A stretch of DNA of 64,000 nt from JBARKJ01 sp049801375 (GCA_049801375.1 JBARKJ010000030.1:1-64000), one strand, 5' to 3'. Counted from the first letter of the stretch, positions 1-8,996 are shown. Notes: a model not told the origin generated them from the sequence alone. A program made the numbers and translations.

Positions 1-1134
1 ATCGGGCTTTTCGATACCCCGATCGCCATCGCGGTAGACGACCAGGAGAACATGTACGTCGTGGACCAGGGAAACTACCGCGTGCAGAGGTTCGACCGCT
101 TCGGCCTCTTCCAGTTCGCTTTCGGCAGGCAGGGCATGGGAGACGGGGAATTTACCCAGCAGACTATAAAGGTGCCTCCGTCGCCCATCCCCGTCCCGGT
201 GCTGAAGGAGACCGGGGAGTTCGAGTTCAACAAGCCGATGGGAATCTACCTGGACAGGGACAGTACCAGGAACCTCATCAGGATACACGTGGCGGACTCG
301 TTGAACAACCGCATCCAGAGGTTCCTTGTCGCGCCGAATTCCGAGCAGGACTTCGAAACATTTTTCGATCCGTTTACGGCGAGCGGCACGAACATCTTTA
401 TCCTGCTCACCAGGTCCGGAAACGCGGTGGACACCGCCCTTCACGACTTATTTAAAAACGACAACACCAGGCAGGCAATCCTGGACCCGCTGTATCTGCG
501 CGCCGATATTTCCGGCGGAAAAGCCAATTCGACCACCCTGACGCCTTTCGTATGGGGGGGCTTAGGGTTCACGCAGGGACAGCTTAACACGCCGACATAC
601 CTCGTAAAGGACGAGAACAATGTCCTGTGGGTCTCCGATACCGGGAACGGCAGGGTGGAAGGTTTCAACGTCAGCGAATCCAACCCGGCAAACGACGCAA
701 CCTACTTCCGGGAGTTCGGAGACGACATAAATCTCCCATACGGCGCGGGCAGGCTCAATCAGCCTACCTCCATCGCGTACGACAACCAGGGCATCGGCGG
801 ATTTTTAGTATTGGACAAGCTGCAAAGCGGCGGATATGCGATTGAAAAATTCGACAGGGACGGCCGGTTCACGGGCGTATTCGCCGCTTCCGGCGACAAG
901 GAAGGGCAGCTCAAACAGCCGGTGGCCATCGCCGTCAACACGTTCGACAACACCTGCTTCGTCACGGATAGGGGTTTGCGCAAGATAATGGTCTATAGCA
1001 ACAAGGGCGATTTCATGTACGAGTTCGGCGGCGACGAACTGGCGGACCCGAGGGGAATAACGGTTTTAAGAAACGGCTATGTCTACGTGACGGACGCCGC
1101 GAAGAACATGGTTTACCGGTATGTCCCGCAATAA
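1..1134 (+). CDS. NHL-repeat beta-propeller protein, 5' partial
   Basis: The reading frame is already open at base 1, so the start lies outside the window. About 377 residues are visible. Blades of the NHL type recur, with short motifs such as VVDQGNYRVQRF, VADSLNNRIQRF, VSDTGNGRV and VTDRGLRKIMVY separated by glycine- and aspartate-rich loops. NHL propellers are binding scaffolds; in anaerobic and metal-reducing bacteria they often sit beside multiheme cytochromes in presumed periplasmic or outer-surface assemblies. The stop codon overlaps the start of the decaheme cytochrome gene by 14 bases, so the two are probably translated together. Partner, signal peptide and full blade number cannot be judged from this part. 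Confidence 0.88.
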   Translation: MGLFDTPIAIAVDDQENMYVVDQGNYRVQRFDRFGLFQFAFGRQGMGDGEFTQQTIKVPPSPIPVPVLKETGEFEFNKPMGIYLDRDSTRNLIRIHVADSLNNRIQRFLVAPNSEQDFETFFDPFTASGTNIFILLTRSGNAVDTALHDLFKNDNTRQAILDPLYLRADISGGKANSTTLTPFVWGGLGFTQGQLNTPTYLVKDENNVLWVSDTGNGRVEGFNVSESNPANDATYFREFGDDINLPYGAGRLNQPTSIAYDNQGIGGFLVLDKLQSGGYAIEKFDRDGRFTGVFAASGDKEGQLKQPVAIAVNTFDNTCFVTDRGLRKIMVYSNKGDFMYEFGGDELADPRGITVLRNGYVYVTDAAKNMVYRYVPQ

Positions 1135-2299
1135 GCGCCTCTTTGCCCTCTGCACGCTACTTTTGATTGCAGCAATCATCCCGCTTAAAAAATCCACCGC
1201 AGTCGAAACGAAGGAAACCGCCCCCGACGTGCGCATAATCGTGCCCGAGAACTTGACGGCCGTCTTCTCCGAAGCGGAGCTCTCCGGCGCCGGGCGCGGC
1301 CCGATGCCCATCCAGCCCACCACGGAGAAAAAGATCGCGGTGGTCGGCGTAGCGGAAGGCGAGCCGGAGATGGAGATAGTCAACAACGGCCGCTCCAAGG
1401 TAGTCCCCGTTTTTCACGAGCAGTATTTCCACGCGCAGGTGATGCTGTCGCTCGGCTCAAACATGATCGACTTGCGATGGAGAAAAAAGGGAGGGGCGTG
1501 GAATGTCAAGACCATCTACATTTTCCGCTCCTCGAAGCTCCCGGGTGGCCAGGGCGAGAATTATCCCGCGTACGTTTTCCATACCCCGGGAAAAGAGGAG
1601 CAGTGTCAGGAGTGCCACCAGATGAACCTGACGCAGGCGGAGATAGAAACGGGGATGGATAAGAGTTGTTTTGAGTGCCATGGGAACCTGCTGACCAGCG
1701 TCTACGTGCACGGCCCAGTCAACGTGGGGATATGCACCGTATGCCACGACCCGGACAGCACGCCTAACAGATACCGGATACAGGAAGACGACAAGCCCCT
1801 GTGCTACTCCTGCCACGACGACAGGAGGAAGGTAGACGAGGGGAAGAAGCTTCAGCACGGTCCCGTGGGCGCCGGGATGTGCACGGTATGCCACGACCCG
1901 CACGGCTCGCCCTTCGAATTTCAGCTCGTCAAACCGAGGACCGAGATATGCCTAATGTGCCATCAGGACGACGCGAACCGCTGGCTGGACTATTCCTCAC
2001 TGCACCCGCCCTTCAAAAGAGGGGAGTGCTACAGATGCCACGACCCCCATTCGGCGGATTACAAATATAACCTGAAGGCGGACAGGAAGGATATCTGCAT
2101 GCTCTGCCATACCGTCCCAATCCCCGGCCATTTGCATGAGCCGGGGAAAGTGCCCCAGTTTGCCCTGCCGGAAGATTTCCCGCTGGACGACGAGGGGAAG
2201 ACGATGTGCCTGACCTGCCACGACCCGCACGGAGCCAGGGGATATCACCTGACCCGCCGCAAAGGCTGCGGCGGCTGCCATCCCGACAAGGCCTCTTAG
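1121..2299 (+). CDS. Decaheme c-type cytochrome (doubled CXXCH motifs)
   Basis: This 392-residue protein has a basic then hydrophobic N-terminus (residues 5-22) consistent with export to the periplasm. Residues 30-140 carry no heme motif. From residue 162 onward there are ten CXXCH heme-attachment motifs: CQECH, CFECH, CTVCH, CYSCH, CTVCH, CLMCH, CYRCH, CMLCH, CLTCH and CGGCH. Several occur in the HGPV-x-GxCTVCHDPH context typical of doubled-CXXCH cytochromes. The likely role is electron transfer in the periplasm or at the outer membrane. The gene overlaps the upstream NHL gene by 14 bases, which suggests a joint complex. No terminal reductase gene is in view, so the electron donor and acceptor are unknown. 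Confidence 0.93.
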   Translation: MSRNKRLFALCTLLLIAAIIPLKKSTAVETKETAPDVRIIVPENLTAVFSEAELSGAGRGPMPIQPTTEKKIAVVGVAEGEPEMEIVNNGRSKVVPVFHEQYFHAQVMLSLGSNMIDLRWRKKGGAWNVKTIYIFRSSKLPGGQGENYPAYVFHTPGKEEQCQECHQMNLTQAEIETGMDKSCFECHGNLLTSVYVHGPVNVGICTVCHDPDSTPNRYRIQEDDKPLCYSCHDDRRKVDEGKKLQHGPVGAGMCTVCHDPHGSPFEFQLVKPRTEICLMCHQDDANRWLDYSSLHPPFKRGECYRCHDPHSADYKYNLKADRKDICMLCHTVPIPGHLHEPGKVPQFALPEDFPLDDEGKTMCLTCHDPHGARGYHLTRRKGCGGCHPDKAS

Positions 2300-2442
2300 G
2301 CCATCTTGCCGATCTTGAACATCTTCGTGCCGCACACGGGACATACCCCTTCGACCGCGGGCTTCCCGTTTTTCATCGTGATTTCCTTGGCGTCCTTCAT
2401 TTCCCTTTTTTCCTTGCACTTGACGCAATAGCCGCTTGTCAT
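2296..2442 (-). CDS. Small DUF5679-like protein with two CXXC pairs
   Basis: A 48-residue frame begins at ATG 2442 directly behind a strong Shine-Dalgarno sequence (AAGGAGG, 5 bases upstream) and ends by overlapping the cytochrome stop codon on the other strand. Two cysteine pairs are visible, CVKC near the N-terminus and CPVC near residues 34-37, followed by GTKMFKIG. The core NGKPAVEGVCPVCGTKMF matches what I recall of the DUF5679 family of small, probably zinc-binding proteins of unknown function. The frame is too short for most gene callers, but the ribosome binding site, the metal-binding pattern and the family resemblance make it convincing. Confidence 0.78.
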   Translation of the reverse strand: MTSGYCVKCKEKREMKDAKEITMKNGKPAVEGVCPVCGTKMFKIGKMA

Positions 2443-2527
2443 CTTGCCTCCTTGAAGTTGAACCGCATTTGAGTTTTAATACTACCATTAATTTTTTAGA
2501 AATCAAATCAATTTCCGGGCCGCGCCG

Positions 2528-2556
2528 GTGACAAAGGAGGCTAAGTGCGCTATAAT
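2528..2556 (+). promoter_or_regulatory. Sigma-70-type promoter for the SDR gene
   Basis: GTGACA at 2528-2533 and a perfect TATAAT at 2551-2556 are separated by 17 bases. They lie about 40 bases upstream of the SDR start at 2595. Confidence 0.6.
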
Positions 2557-2594
2557 TAAGATATAATACTGATTATAGACAGCGGAGGTACGAC

Positions 2595-3665
2595 ATGAAA
2601 ATTTTCGTTTCCGGTTCTTCCGGCTTTCTGGGGAGCGCCGTGACGAACGAGCTTGCACGCCGGGGGCACGAGGTCATAGCCCTGGATAACGAGCTTAAAC
2701 GCTCCGGGGAGGAGTCATACCTGGAGGAGGTCATCCTGGGAAGTGAAGGTCTCCTGGAAGAAGGGGAACTTGAAGAGACGGATGAGACTGTCGTGCTGGA
2801 GGGGGAAGAGCCACCCGGGGAGACCGTGAGTCTGCCAGGGCAGATCAGGTACTTTTACGGGGACCTGTCCGATGCAAGGATAGAGCGGGAACTCAAGAAC
2901 TGCGACAAGATAATAAGCCTGACCAAGCCTTTCAGCGAAGAAAAGGACATCCCGGAAGACGAGATAAGCGAGTATGGGAAAAAGCACGCCCGGGACGTGG
3001 TTAGTCTTCTTCAAAAGGCCGCCGGCGGGAAGGCGAAAACCGCCATAATCACCTACCATACACTCTGCCTGGGGAACAGGGGGGAAGCGGAGGTGAGCGA
3101 AGTGGACGCGATGAACCCGGCCGGGTTCTGCAGGCCGCTGGAAGGCTCTTTCGAGTCCATAACGCAGGCGGGGAAGGAGGCGGGGATGAAGCTCGTAAGC
3201 CTGTACCCTTCGATGGTTTACGGGCCGGAAGGCTGGTTTAAGAACCTGGTCAATAATATCGTCTACGGCAAGGCGAAGATAGTGGAGCCGGGGGATAACT
3301 ACCTGAGCCTGCTGCACATCGACGACCTGGCCGGGCTGTATGCGGAAATAGCGGAGCGGATAGACGAGGACGCCATGTATATTCTCTCCGGCTTGGCGCC
3401 GGTGACGCAGAAGGAGATGGTAGTCGAAATCGCCGGTCTACTGGGAGCGCCGGTGCCACAGACGGTCGATTTCGAAACCTACGCCAGGAAGTTCGGCAGG
3501 CTTTCGGCCGAGAGCATGAGCGCGTCCATAAAGGTCAACGCCCAAAAAGTGCTTGACGATACCGGATACAGTCTGAAGTTCCCGAACTGCAAGGCCGGGA
3601 TACCGCAGGTCCTGCGGGAGATGGGGTTCGAGATTGGAGGACAGCAGTTCAAGAGAGCGGCGTGA
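2595..3665 (+). CDS. NAD(P)-binding SDR/epimerase-like protein, atypical active site
   Basis: The 356-residue protein opens with a Rossmann glycine motif (GSSGFLG at residues 7-13) of the extended short-chain dehydrogenase/epimerase type, followed by an unusually long acidic insertion (residues 36-75). Later motifs such as YPSMVYGPEG and HIDDLAGLYAEI also match extended SDRs. The usual catalytic YxxxK is not evident: YHTLCLGNRG stands about where the active-site strand should be. It may therefore bind nucleotide without classical dehydrogenase or epimerase chemistry. The start follows a GGAGG sequence and a good promoter. The substrate cannot be named. Confidence 0.82.
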   Translation: MKIFVSGSSGFLGSAVTNELARRGHEVIALDNELKRSGEESYLEEVILGSEGLLEEGELEETDETVVLEGEEPPGETVSLPGQIRYFYGDLSDARIERELKNCDKIISLTKPFSEEKDIPEDEISEYGKKHARDVVSLLQKAAGGKAKTAIITYHTLCLGNRGEAEVSEVDAMNPAGFCRPLEGSFESITQAGKEAGMKLVSLYPSMVYGPEGWFKNLVNNIVYGKAKIVEPGDNYLSLLHIDDLAGLYAEIAERIDEDAMYILSGLAPVTQKEMVVEIAGLLGAPVPQTVDFETYARKFGRLSAESMSASIKVNAQKVLDDTGYSLKFPNCKAGIPQVLREMGFEIGGQQFKRAA

Positions 3666-3667
3666 CG

Positions 3668-5950
3668 TCAGGGGGCGGGGGAATACAGTTTCTTGTACAT
3701 GAAATAATTTCTCAGCACCTTCTTCACGTACCCCCGCGTCTCGGCGTAATCGATGTTCTCTATGAAGTAATCGTCCGGCATATCCCCGGCCTTGGCCTTC
3801 CACTTCGCCAGGCCCCCGGGCCCCGCGTTATACTCGGCCAGGACGTAGGCGAGCCTTCCGCCGTGCTTTTTTAAAAGCTGCCTGAGATAAAAAGAGCCTA
3901 TGGGGATGTTGAACCCGCAATTTTTAAGACCGTCCCCGCCGGGGGAGGCGACGTTCATATTGCGGCACATGGCGTCCGCCGTACCCTCCATAAGCTGCAT
4001 CAAACCCACCGCGCCCACGGGTGATACCGCATCGGGAGAGCAGTGCGACTCTTCCCGGATGACGGCGCTGATAAGCCACGGGTCCATGCCGTATCCCTTC
4101 GCCTCCAGGTAGATTGCATCCCAGTCCGGCAGCGGGAACAGGGTCTTCAGGTCCTCCGCCGGCAGGTTTCTTTCCCGGGAAGAGTGCCGGCTCCACGAGT
4201 AAGAAACCAGTTCCAGGGGTCTTTTATATTCCCCTATGAAATGATAGGCGTCGGCAATTTTATCCGCTTCCTGAGGAGTCTTAAATAAACCCTCCGCGTG
4301 CCGAAGCTCTTTTTGGGCAAGGTCGTACAGGCCTTGCACTCCCAGCTCATAGACGGCCTGAAGCCTTGCGTCGGGCGAAGCGGAAGGCTCGTCCATATAA
4401 TCGTCTTCTACTTCTTCCGGGCCCGGAATCTTCTCCTCCCGCGGGTCCCCGGAATATATCCGGGAGGGAAGACCCGAGATAAGGCCGTAGAAGGAGTACG
4501 GATAAGTCGCCTTCAGTTGACCTGCGACAAGATTCGCGTCTTTCTGGTTGCCTTCCAGGCCAAGCGCCTTCGCCCTCCAGTAAAGCGCCTGCGGCGCAAG
4601 CGAAGAATCGGGGTAGTCCGAGTAAAGCTTGGAGAAGCACTCCCCGGCCGCGGGATAATCCTTTTTCTTGAACTGCGCCCAGCCCGTCTGCCAGAGCGCC
4701 TCATCCATATTCGACCACGCGGGAAAATCAGCAGAAAGCTTTTTCAATGCGGCGAGCGCCCCGTCGTAGTCACCCTTCTGAGAGAGGACGGTCCCCAGGA
4801 GGTACAGGGCATGGGCGGTATTGGACTCGCGCGGATATTTTGCCGAGCAACGGTCAATGGTATCGCTGAACTTCGAGATATCGCCTTCCCGGAGGTACAT
4901 CCGGGCAAGCAGGAGATACGCCTCCGAGGCCTTATCCGTCGAGAGCTTCCTGTCCAGCGCCGCACGCAGGGCTTTCTCGGCCTCCCGGCTGTCCTTAAGG
5001 CGGAAATAGCACTCGCCCTCGCCAAAAAGCGCTTCCGCGCGGAGCTTCGATTTCTTCTCCAGCCGGCGATACACCGCGCTGTACGATTCCAGCGCATCTT
5101 CGGTCATGCCGCGTTTCATGCAGGACCCCGCCCTCTCCATATGTTCGGCAACGTCAAAAGCGGGTATTTTTATGTCCAGTTCCCGGAGGCGCTTTCTGGC
5201 CTTCGGCTCGAAGGACAGCCCCGGAAAGTCCTGCCACAGGACGCGGTAATATTTAATCGCCCCTTTGGAGTCCCCGGCCCCGGCCAGCGCCAGCGTCAGA
5301 AGATAGTCCGCCCTTGCCGCGCTTCCGCTCGCCAGGTCTTCGCCGAGAAGGGGCTTTATCAGCTCCTCCACCTGCGCGTAATTTCCAAGGAGAAGAGATA
5401 TCTCCCCCGCCTGGAGGATGCTTTCAACCGATACCGGCCTGGCTTCCCTTGCCGCATTCAGGTAAAGTTTCAATGCTTCTTTGTAGCGGCCCGCCCGCTG
5501 CATGGGCGAAGCGAGCAGGTAATCCGCATAGCCCGCAAGGGGCGCCAGTTTCTCTTTGGATAACTGAAAGTACTCGGATGCCTTGTCTAAATCGCCCGCA
5601 GCCCCGTACGCCCGCGCGGCCAAAAACGCGCCCCGGCCTTCCCACGCCGTACCGGAGTAATTTTTCATGATTATTGCAGACGCAGAGGCGGCCCCGTTGT
5701 AATCGCCGTCCTGGAACTGGCCCAGCGCTTCCTGAAATTTTTCCGCGCCGCCGTCGTCTTCCTCGGGCTTCCCGGCGTCGTCGAACCGGAATGCGGCGGC
5801 GGAGCTTATGGAGTGGTCCAGCAGCGGAGGCGGTACGGAATAGCCCTGCAGCGGAGGCGGTGGCGCTTGTATGGCTGGTGCATCGGCGCCAAAGGCGAAA
5901 GACGCCGGCAACATAGACGCGATAAGAAGTAAAGAGAGAAAAAACTTCAT
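3668..5950 (-). CDS. Periplasmic soluble lytic transglycosylase (Slt70-like)
   Basis: From ATG 5950 the product has 760 residues. It starts with a clear signal peptide (MKFFLSLLLIASMLPASFAFGA), continues with a long alpha-superhelical stretch of TPR-like repeats (about residues 60-560) and ends with an SLT catalytic domain. The catalytic Glu lies near residue 634 in REESH, followed by GLMQLM and AEYNAGPGG. Such enzymes cleave the MurNAc-GlcNAc bond of peptidoglycan to give 1,6-anhydro ends. The frame extends up to 6016, but that codon lies inside the -35 element of the gene's own promoter, so 5950 is preferred. Total length exceeds E. coli Slt, mainly through extra TPR units. Confidence 0.93.
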   Translation of the reverse strand: MKFFLSLLLIASMLPASFAFGADAPAIQAPPPPLQGYSVPPPLLDHSISSAAAFRFDDAGKPEEDDGGAEKFQEALGQFQDGDYNGAASASAIIMKNYSGTAWEGRGAFLAARAYGAAGDLDKASEYFQLSKEKLAPLAGYADYLLASPMQRAGRYKEALKLYLNAAREARPVSVESILQAGEISLLLGNYAQVEELIKPLLGEDLASGSAARADYLLTLALAGAGDSKGAIKYYRVLWQDFPGLSFEPKARKRLRELDIKIPAFDVAEHMERAGSCMKRGMTEDALESYSAVYRRLEKKSKLRAEALFGEGECYFRLKDSREAEKALRAALDRKLSTDKASEAYLLLARMYLREGDISKFSDTIDRCSAKYPRESNTAHALYLLGTVLSQKGDYDGALAALKKLSADFPAWSNMDEALWQTGWAQFKKKDYPAAGECFSKLYSDYPDSSLAPQALYWRAKALGLEGNQKDANLVAGQLKATYPYSFYGLISGLPSRIYSGDPREEKIPGPEEVEDDYMDEPSASPDARLQAVYELGVQGLYDLAQKELRHAEGLFKTPQEADKIADAYHFIGEYKRPLELVSYSWSRHSSRERNLPAEDLKTLFPLPDWDAIYLEAKGYGMDPWLISAVIREESHCSPDAVSPVGAVGLMQLMEGTADAMCRNMNVASPGGDGLKNCGFNIPIGSFYLRQLLKKHGGRLAYVLAEYNAGPGGLAKWKAKAGDMPDDYFIENIDYAETRGYVKKVLRNYFMYKKLYSPAP

Positions 5951-5987
5951 GGGAGGAGGGTCCTGCAAAATAAAATTCGTACAAGTG

Positions 5988-6016
5988 ATTATCCTGTAAA
6001 AGCGGCCTTGTGTCAA
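5988..6016 (-). promoter_or_regulatory. Sigma-70-type promoter for the transglycosylase gene
   Basis: Read on the - strand, TTGACA (6016-6011) and GATAAT (5993-5988) are separated by exactly 17 bases. Transcription would begin about 30 bases upstream of the ATG at 5950. Confidence 0.65.
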
Positions 6017-6066
6017 TGAGATTTTGCGGGATTTTTGGGTGATTTTGGCGAGAGACCTCAGAAAAC

Positions 6067-6095
6067 TTGACTAAACCCCCGCCCCAGCATAAAAT
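6067..6095 (+). promoter_or_regulatory. Sigma-70-type promoter for the deacetylase-tsaD-dusB operon
   Basis: TTGACT at 6067-6072 and TAAAAT at 6090-6095 have 17-base spacing. They precede the TTG start at 6122, and the promoter faces away from the transglycosylase promoter. Confidence 0.6.
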
Positions 6096-6121
6096 ACCTT
6101 TTTTAACCAAGGGAGTCTTTT

Positions 6122-6985
6122 TTGCTGAAGAAGTTTTTTATTTCTGCCATCTCGCTTGCCGCGGTTCTCATAGTAGTCCTGATGGTCTCATCCTGCGGGA
6201 AAAAGCCGGGCAACGTTCCGAAGAAGTTACCTTCTTCCCCGCCGAATCCATCGGCGGCTGCACGAAAGCCCGCTAAGATGCCGCCTCCCAAGCCTGCGCC
6301 GACACCGATGCCCGCCCCGGGAAAAGAGGTACGGGTAGTGATAATCATAGACGACATGGGCAACGACATGAAGGCGCTGGACGAAGTACTGGCGCTTCCG
6401 GGGCCGGTCGTCGTGGCGGTGCTTCCCCTCACCAGCCACTCCGCTGAAACGGCAATCCGGGCTGAGTCCGCGGGAAGGGAGGTGCTCCTGCACCTGCCGA
6501 TGCAGCCCAAGGGAGACCTCCGGGGCCTGGGGCCGGGGGCGCTGATGTCCGGGATGGGGCCGGAAGAGATAAAGGAAAATCTAAACAAGGACCTGGCGAG
6601 CGTGCCTGGCGCGGAGGGCGTGAATAACCACATGGGCTCGCTTCTCACGGAGGACCCGGCGGCGATGGACGCACTGATGACTGAGCTTAAGGCGCGTAAT
6701 CTGTTCTTTATTGACAGCCTTACCACGTCCGGCAGCGTCGCCTGCCGGATGGCGTCTGAAGAGGGCGTCCAATCCGCGTCCAGGAGGGTATTTCTGGATG
6801 ACTTTCCGGACGAGGCAGCGATAAAGGCGCAGCTTGAGCGGCTGGTTAAACTGGCAAAAAAATACGGGACCGCCATAGCGATCGGCCATCCGAGGCCCTC
6901 TACCTTAAAGGTACTCAAAGAGGAAATTCCAGGGCTGTCTGCCCACGGCGTGCGCGTGGCGAAAATTTCCGAGGCGCTGAAATAA
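6122..6985 (+). CDS. Divergent polysaccharide deacetylase lipoprotein (YibQ/DUF610 family)
   Basis: The start is TTG at 6122 behind GGGAG. The 287-residue product has a hydrophobic N-terminus ending in VSSC, a plausible lipobox, then a proline/alanine-rich linker (residues 35-70). The remainder matches the divergent polysaccharide deacetylase family: VVIIIDDMGND near residue 75, VLPLTSHS, VLLHLPMQP, NHMGSLLT and AIGHPRPSTLKVL. Family members resemble NodB deacetylases but lack a well-established substrate, so an envelope-glycan role is inference. The stop codon abuts the tsaD ATG with no gap, which indicates translational coupling. Confidence 0.88.
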   Translation: MLKKFFISAISLAAVLIVVLMVSSCGKKPGNVPKKLPSSPPNPSAAARKPAKMPPPKPAPTPMPAPGKEVRVVIIIDDMGNDMKALDEVLALPGPVVVAVLPLTSHSAETAIRAESAGREVLLHLPMQPKGDLRGLGPGALMSGMGPEEIKENLNKDLASVPGAEGVNNHMGSLLTEDPAAMDALMTELKARNLFFIDSLTTSGSVACRMASEEGVQSASRRVFLDDFPDEAAIKAQLERLVKLAKKYGTAIAIGHPRPSTLKVLKEEIPGLSAHGVRVAKISEALK

Positions 6986-8011
6986 ATGTATATTCTTGGC
7001 ATAGAGACTTCTTGCGACGAGACGGCGGCGGCGGTCGTTGAGGACGGCTCCGTCATCCTTTCCAACGTCGTCTCGACCCAGATAGAACTGCACAGGAAAT
7101 GGGGCGGTATTGTGCCGGAAATCGCCTCCCGCGCGCACATAGAGAACATCATGCCGGTCCTGCACGAGTGTCTTCAAAATTCCGGCAGGAAGCTATCGGA
7201 CATGGACGCCATCGCGGTGACCGTGGGGCCTGGACTTATCGGCGCGCTGCTGGTCGGAGTGTCGGCGGCGAAGGCTTTGGCGTACTCGGCGAAGCTTCCG
7301 CTTGTGGCCGTGAACCATATCGAAGGCCACCTGGGCGCGGCCCTGCTGGGCGCGCATGACATAAAGCTGCCGCTCGTGATGCTGGTGGTTTCCGGTGGGC
7401 ATACCCACCTCTATTACGTCCGGGGGTTCCGCGACTATGAAAAACTCGGGCAGACCAGAGACGACGCGGCCGGCGAGGCGTACGACAAGGTGGCCAAGCT
7501 TATGGGCCTGCCATATCCCGGCGGGCCGGTGATAGATAAGATAGCGAGCGAGGCTTCAATGGCTGGAGGCGCCCCTATAAAATTCCCACGCGCATACCTG
7601 GAAGCCGGGTCTCTGGACTTTTCCTTTTCCGGGCTGAAGACGGCGGTGCTGAATTTCGTCCGCGGACAAAAAGAGACGGAACTCTCTGACGAGCTTCGCG
7701 CGCGGATTTGCAAGGAGTTTCAGAACGCGGTGGTAGATGTATTGGTAAAGAAATCGGTGCAGGCGGTAAAAAATAAAAATGCCGGGACGCTGGTGGTGAC
7801 GGGCGGCGTCGCATCTAATTCGGCCTTGAGAAGCGCGCTGACTATTGCTTCAGGAGAAAATAATTTCCGCCTCGTCGTCCCCGGCCCGGACCTCTGCACG
7901 GATAATGCCGCCATGGTCGCGGCGGCGGGGTATCATTTATTCAGGATGGGAGCGACGGCGGGGCTGGACTTGAACCCGCAGGCGAATCTGCCGCTGGAAA
8001 AGATGAAATAA
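6986..8011 (+). CDS. tsaD: tRNA N6-threonylcarbamoyladenosine synthase subunit TsaD
   Basis: This 341-residue protein is of standard length for TsaD (Kae1/YgjD). It begins MYILGIETSCDETAAAVV and carries the metal-binding HIEGH (His111, His115), the VSGGHTHLYYV motif and the C-terminal CTDNAAMVAAAGY. TsaD transfers the threonylcarbamoyl group from TC-AMP to A37 of tRNAs that read ANN codons, together with TsaB and TsaE, which are not in this window. It sits immediately after the deacetylase gene and directly before dusB, with no intergenic bases on either side. The neighbouring dusB suggests a tRNA-modification operon. Confidence 0.97.
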   Translation: MYILGIETSCDETAAAVVEDGSVILSNVVSTQIELHRKWGGIVPEIASRAHIENIMPVLHECLQNSGRKLSDMDAIAVTVGPGLIGALLVGVSAAKALAYSAKLPLVAVNHIEGHLGAALLGAHDIKLPLVMLVVSGGHTHLYYVRGFRDYEKLGQTRDDAAGEAYDKVAKLMGLPYPGGPVIDKIASEASMAGGAPIKFPRAYLEAGSLDFSFSGLKTAVLNFVRGQKETELSDELRARICKEFQNAVVDVLVKKSVQAVKNKNAGTLVVTGGVASNSALRSALTIASGENNFRLVVPGPDLCTDNAAMVAAAGYHLFRMGATAGLDLNPQANLPLEKMK

Positions 8012-8989
8012 ATGAAAATCGGAAACGTTGACATACACGGAAAAGCAGTCCTCGCGCCGCTTGCGGGGATAACCGACCTGCCGTTCCGCATGATATGCAA
8101 GGAGATGGGCGCGGCGCTCGTGTTCACTGAGATGATAAGCGCGGAAGGGCTTGTCCGGGACCAGAAGGCCACGGCGATACTCACTGAGTCCTGCCCTGAG
8201 GAGCGGCCTGTCGCGTTCCAGATATTCGGCAGGAACCCTGAGTCCATGGGCGAGAGCGCGAGAAGGCTTTCCGAAATTGCGGACATCATAGACATCAACA
8301 TGGGCTGTCCGGTGAAGAAGGTGGCAAGGGGCGGCAGCGGCTCGGCTTTGCTTAAGGACCTCGCGCACGCGGAGAAAGTTATCAAGGCGGTGGTCGAGGC
8401 GTCGAAGGTTCCGGTGACGGTGAAGATGCGCACCGGCTGGGATAAAGCGGACGCCGCCGTGGAGCTTGCGAAGGCCGCCGAGGCTTCGGGCGCGGCCGCC
8501 GTTACGGTCCACGGGAGGACGGCAAAACAGGGATTTTCAGGCGTTGCCGACTGGGCTGAAATAGCGAAAGTGAAGCAGGTTGTTTCAATTCCCGTGATAG
8601 GGAACGGCGACATTTATTCTGCCCAGGATGCGGCGCGGATGATGTCTGAAACCGGCTGCGACCTGGTGATGATGGGACGCGGGGCGCTTGGCAACCCCTG
8701 GCTCTTCAGGGAAATAAACTCATTGTTTTCTGATGGGGCGACAGCGGATAAGCCGACGCTGGAGGAACGGGGCGAAGCGCTGGTAAAACACCTGCGCATG
8801 CAGCTCATACAACTATCCGGGGCGCGTGAGTTGACCGCCGTGAAACTGATGCGCAAGCACGCCGCATGGTACTCACACGGCATCAGGGGCGCAGCGGAAT
8901 TCAGGCGGACGGTTAATTATATCGAAACGGCGGCGGAATTCGAAGAGGCGGTTCTAAATTTTTTCAGGCGGGGGTGCTTTTCAGTTTGA
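8012..8989 (+). CDS. dusB: tRNA-dihydrouridine synthase (DusB type)
   Basis: The 325-residue protein shows the Dus TIM-barrel signatures: LAPLAGITDLPFR, the catalytic cysteine in NMGCPVKKVARGGSGSALL (Cys99), VKMRTGW, VHGRTAKQGFSG, NGDIYS and GCDLVMMGRGALGNPWLF. These enzymes use FMN and NADPH to reduce specific uridines in the tRNA D-loop. Sequence style and length fit the DusB branch common in bacteria. The ATG follows the tsaD stop without spacing. The gene ends seven bases from the convergent DUF296 gene. Confidence 0.95.
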   Translation: MKIGNVDIHGKAVLAPLAGITDLPFRMICKEMGAALVFTEMISAEGLVRDQKATAILTESCPEERPVAFQIFGRNPESMGESARRLSEIADIIDINMGCPVKKVARGGSGSALLKDLAHAEKVIKAVVEASKVPVTVKMRTGWDKADAAVELAKAAEASGAAAVTVHGRTAKQGFSGVADWAEIAKVKQVVSIPVIGNGDIYSAQDAARMMSETGCDLVMMGRGALGNPWLFREINSLFSDGATADKPTLEERGEALVKHLRMQLIQLSGARELTAVKLMRKHAAWYSHGIRGAAEFRRTVNYIETAAEFEEAVLNFFRRGCFSV

Positions 8990-8996
8990 GTACCGC

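Noticed and set aside
4298..5563. A 421-codon open frame antisense to the transglycosylase gene
   Set aside because: It lies wholly opposite a gene with a signal peptide, TPR repeats and an intact SLT domain. Its protein is low-complexity, rich in Arg, Leu and Pro, as expected for an antisense shadow in GC-rich DNA.
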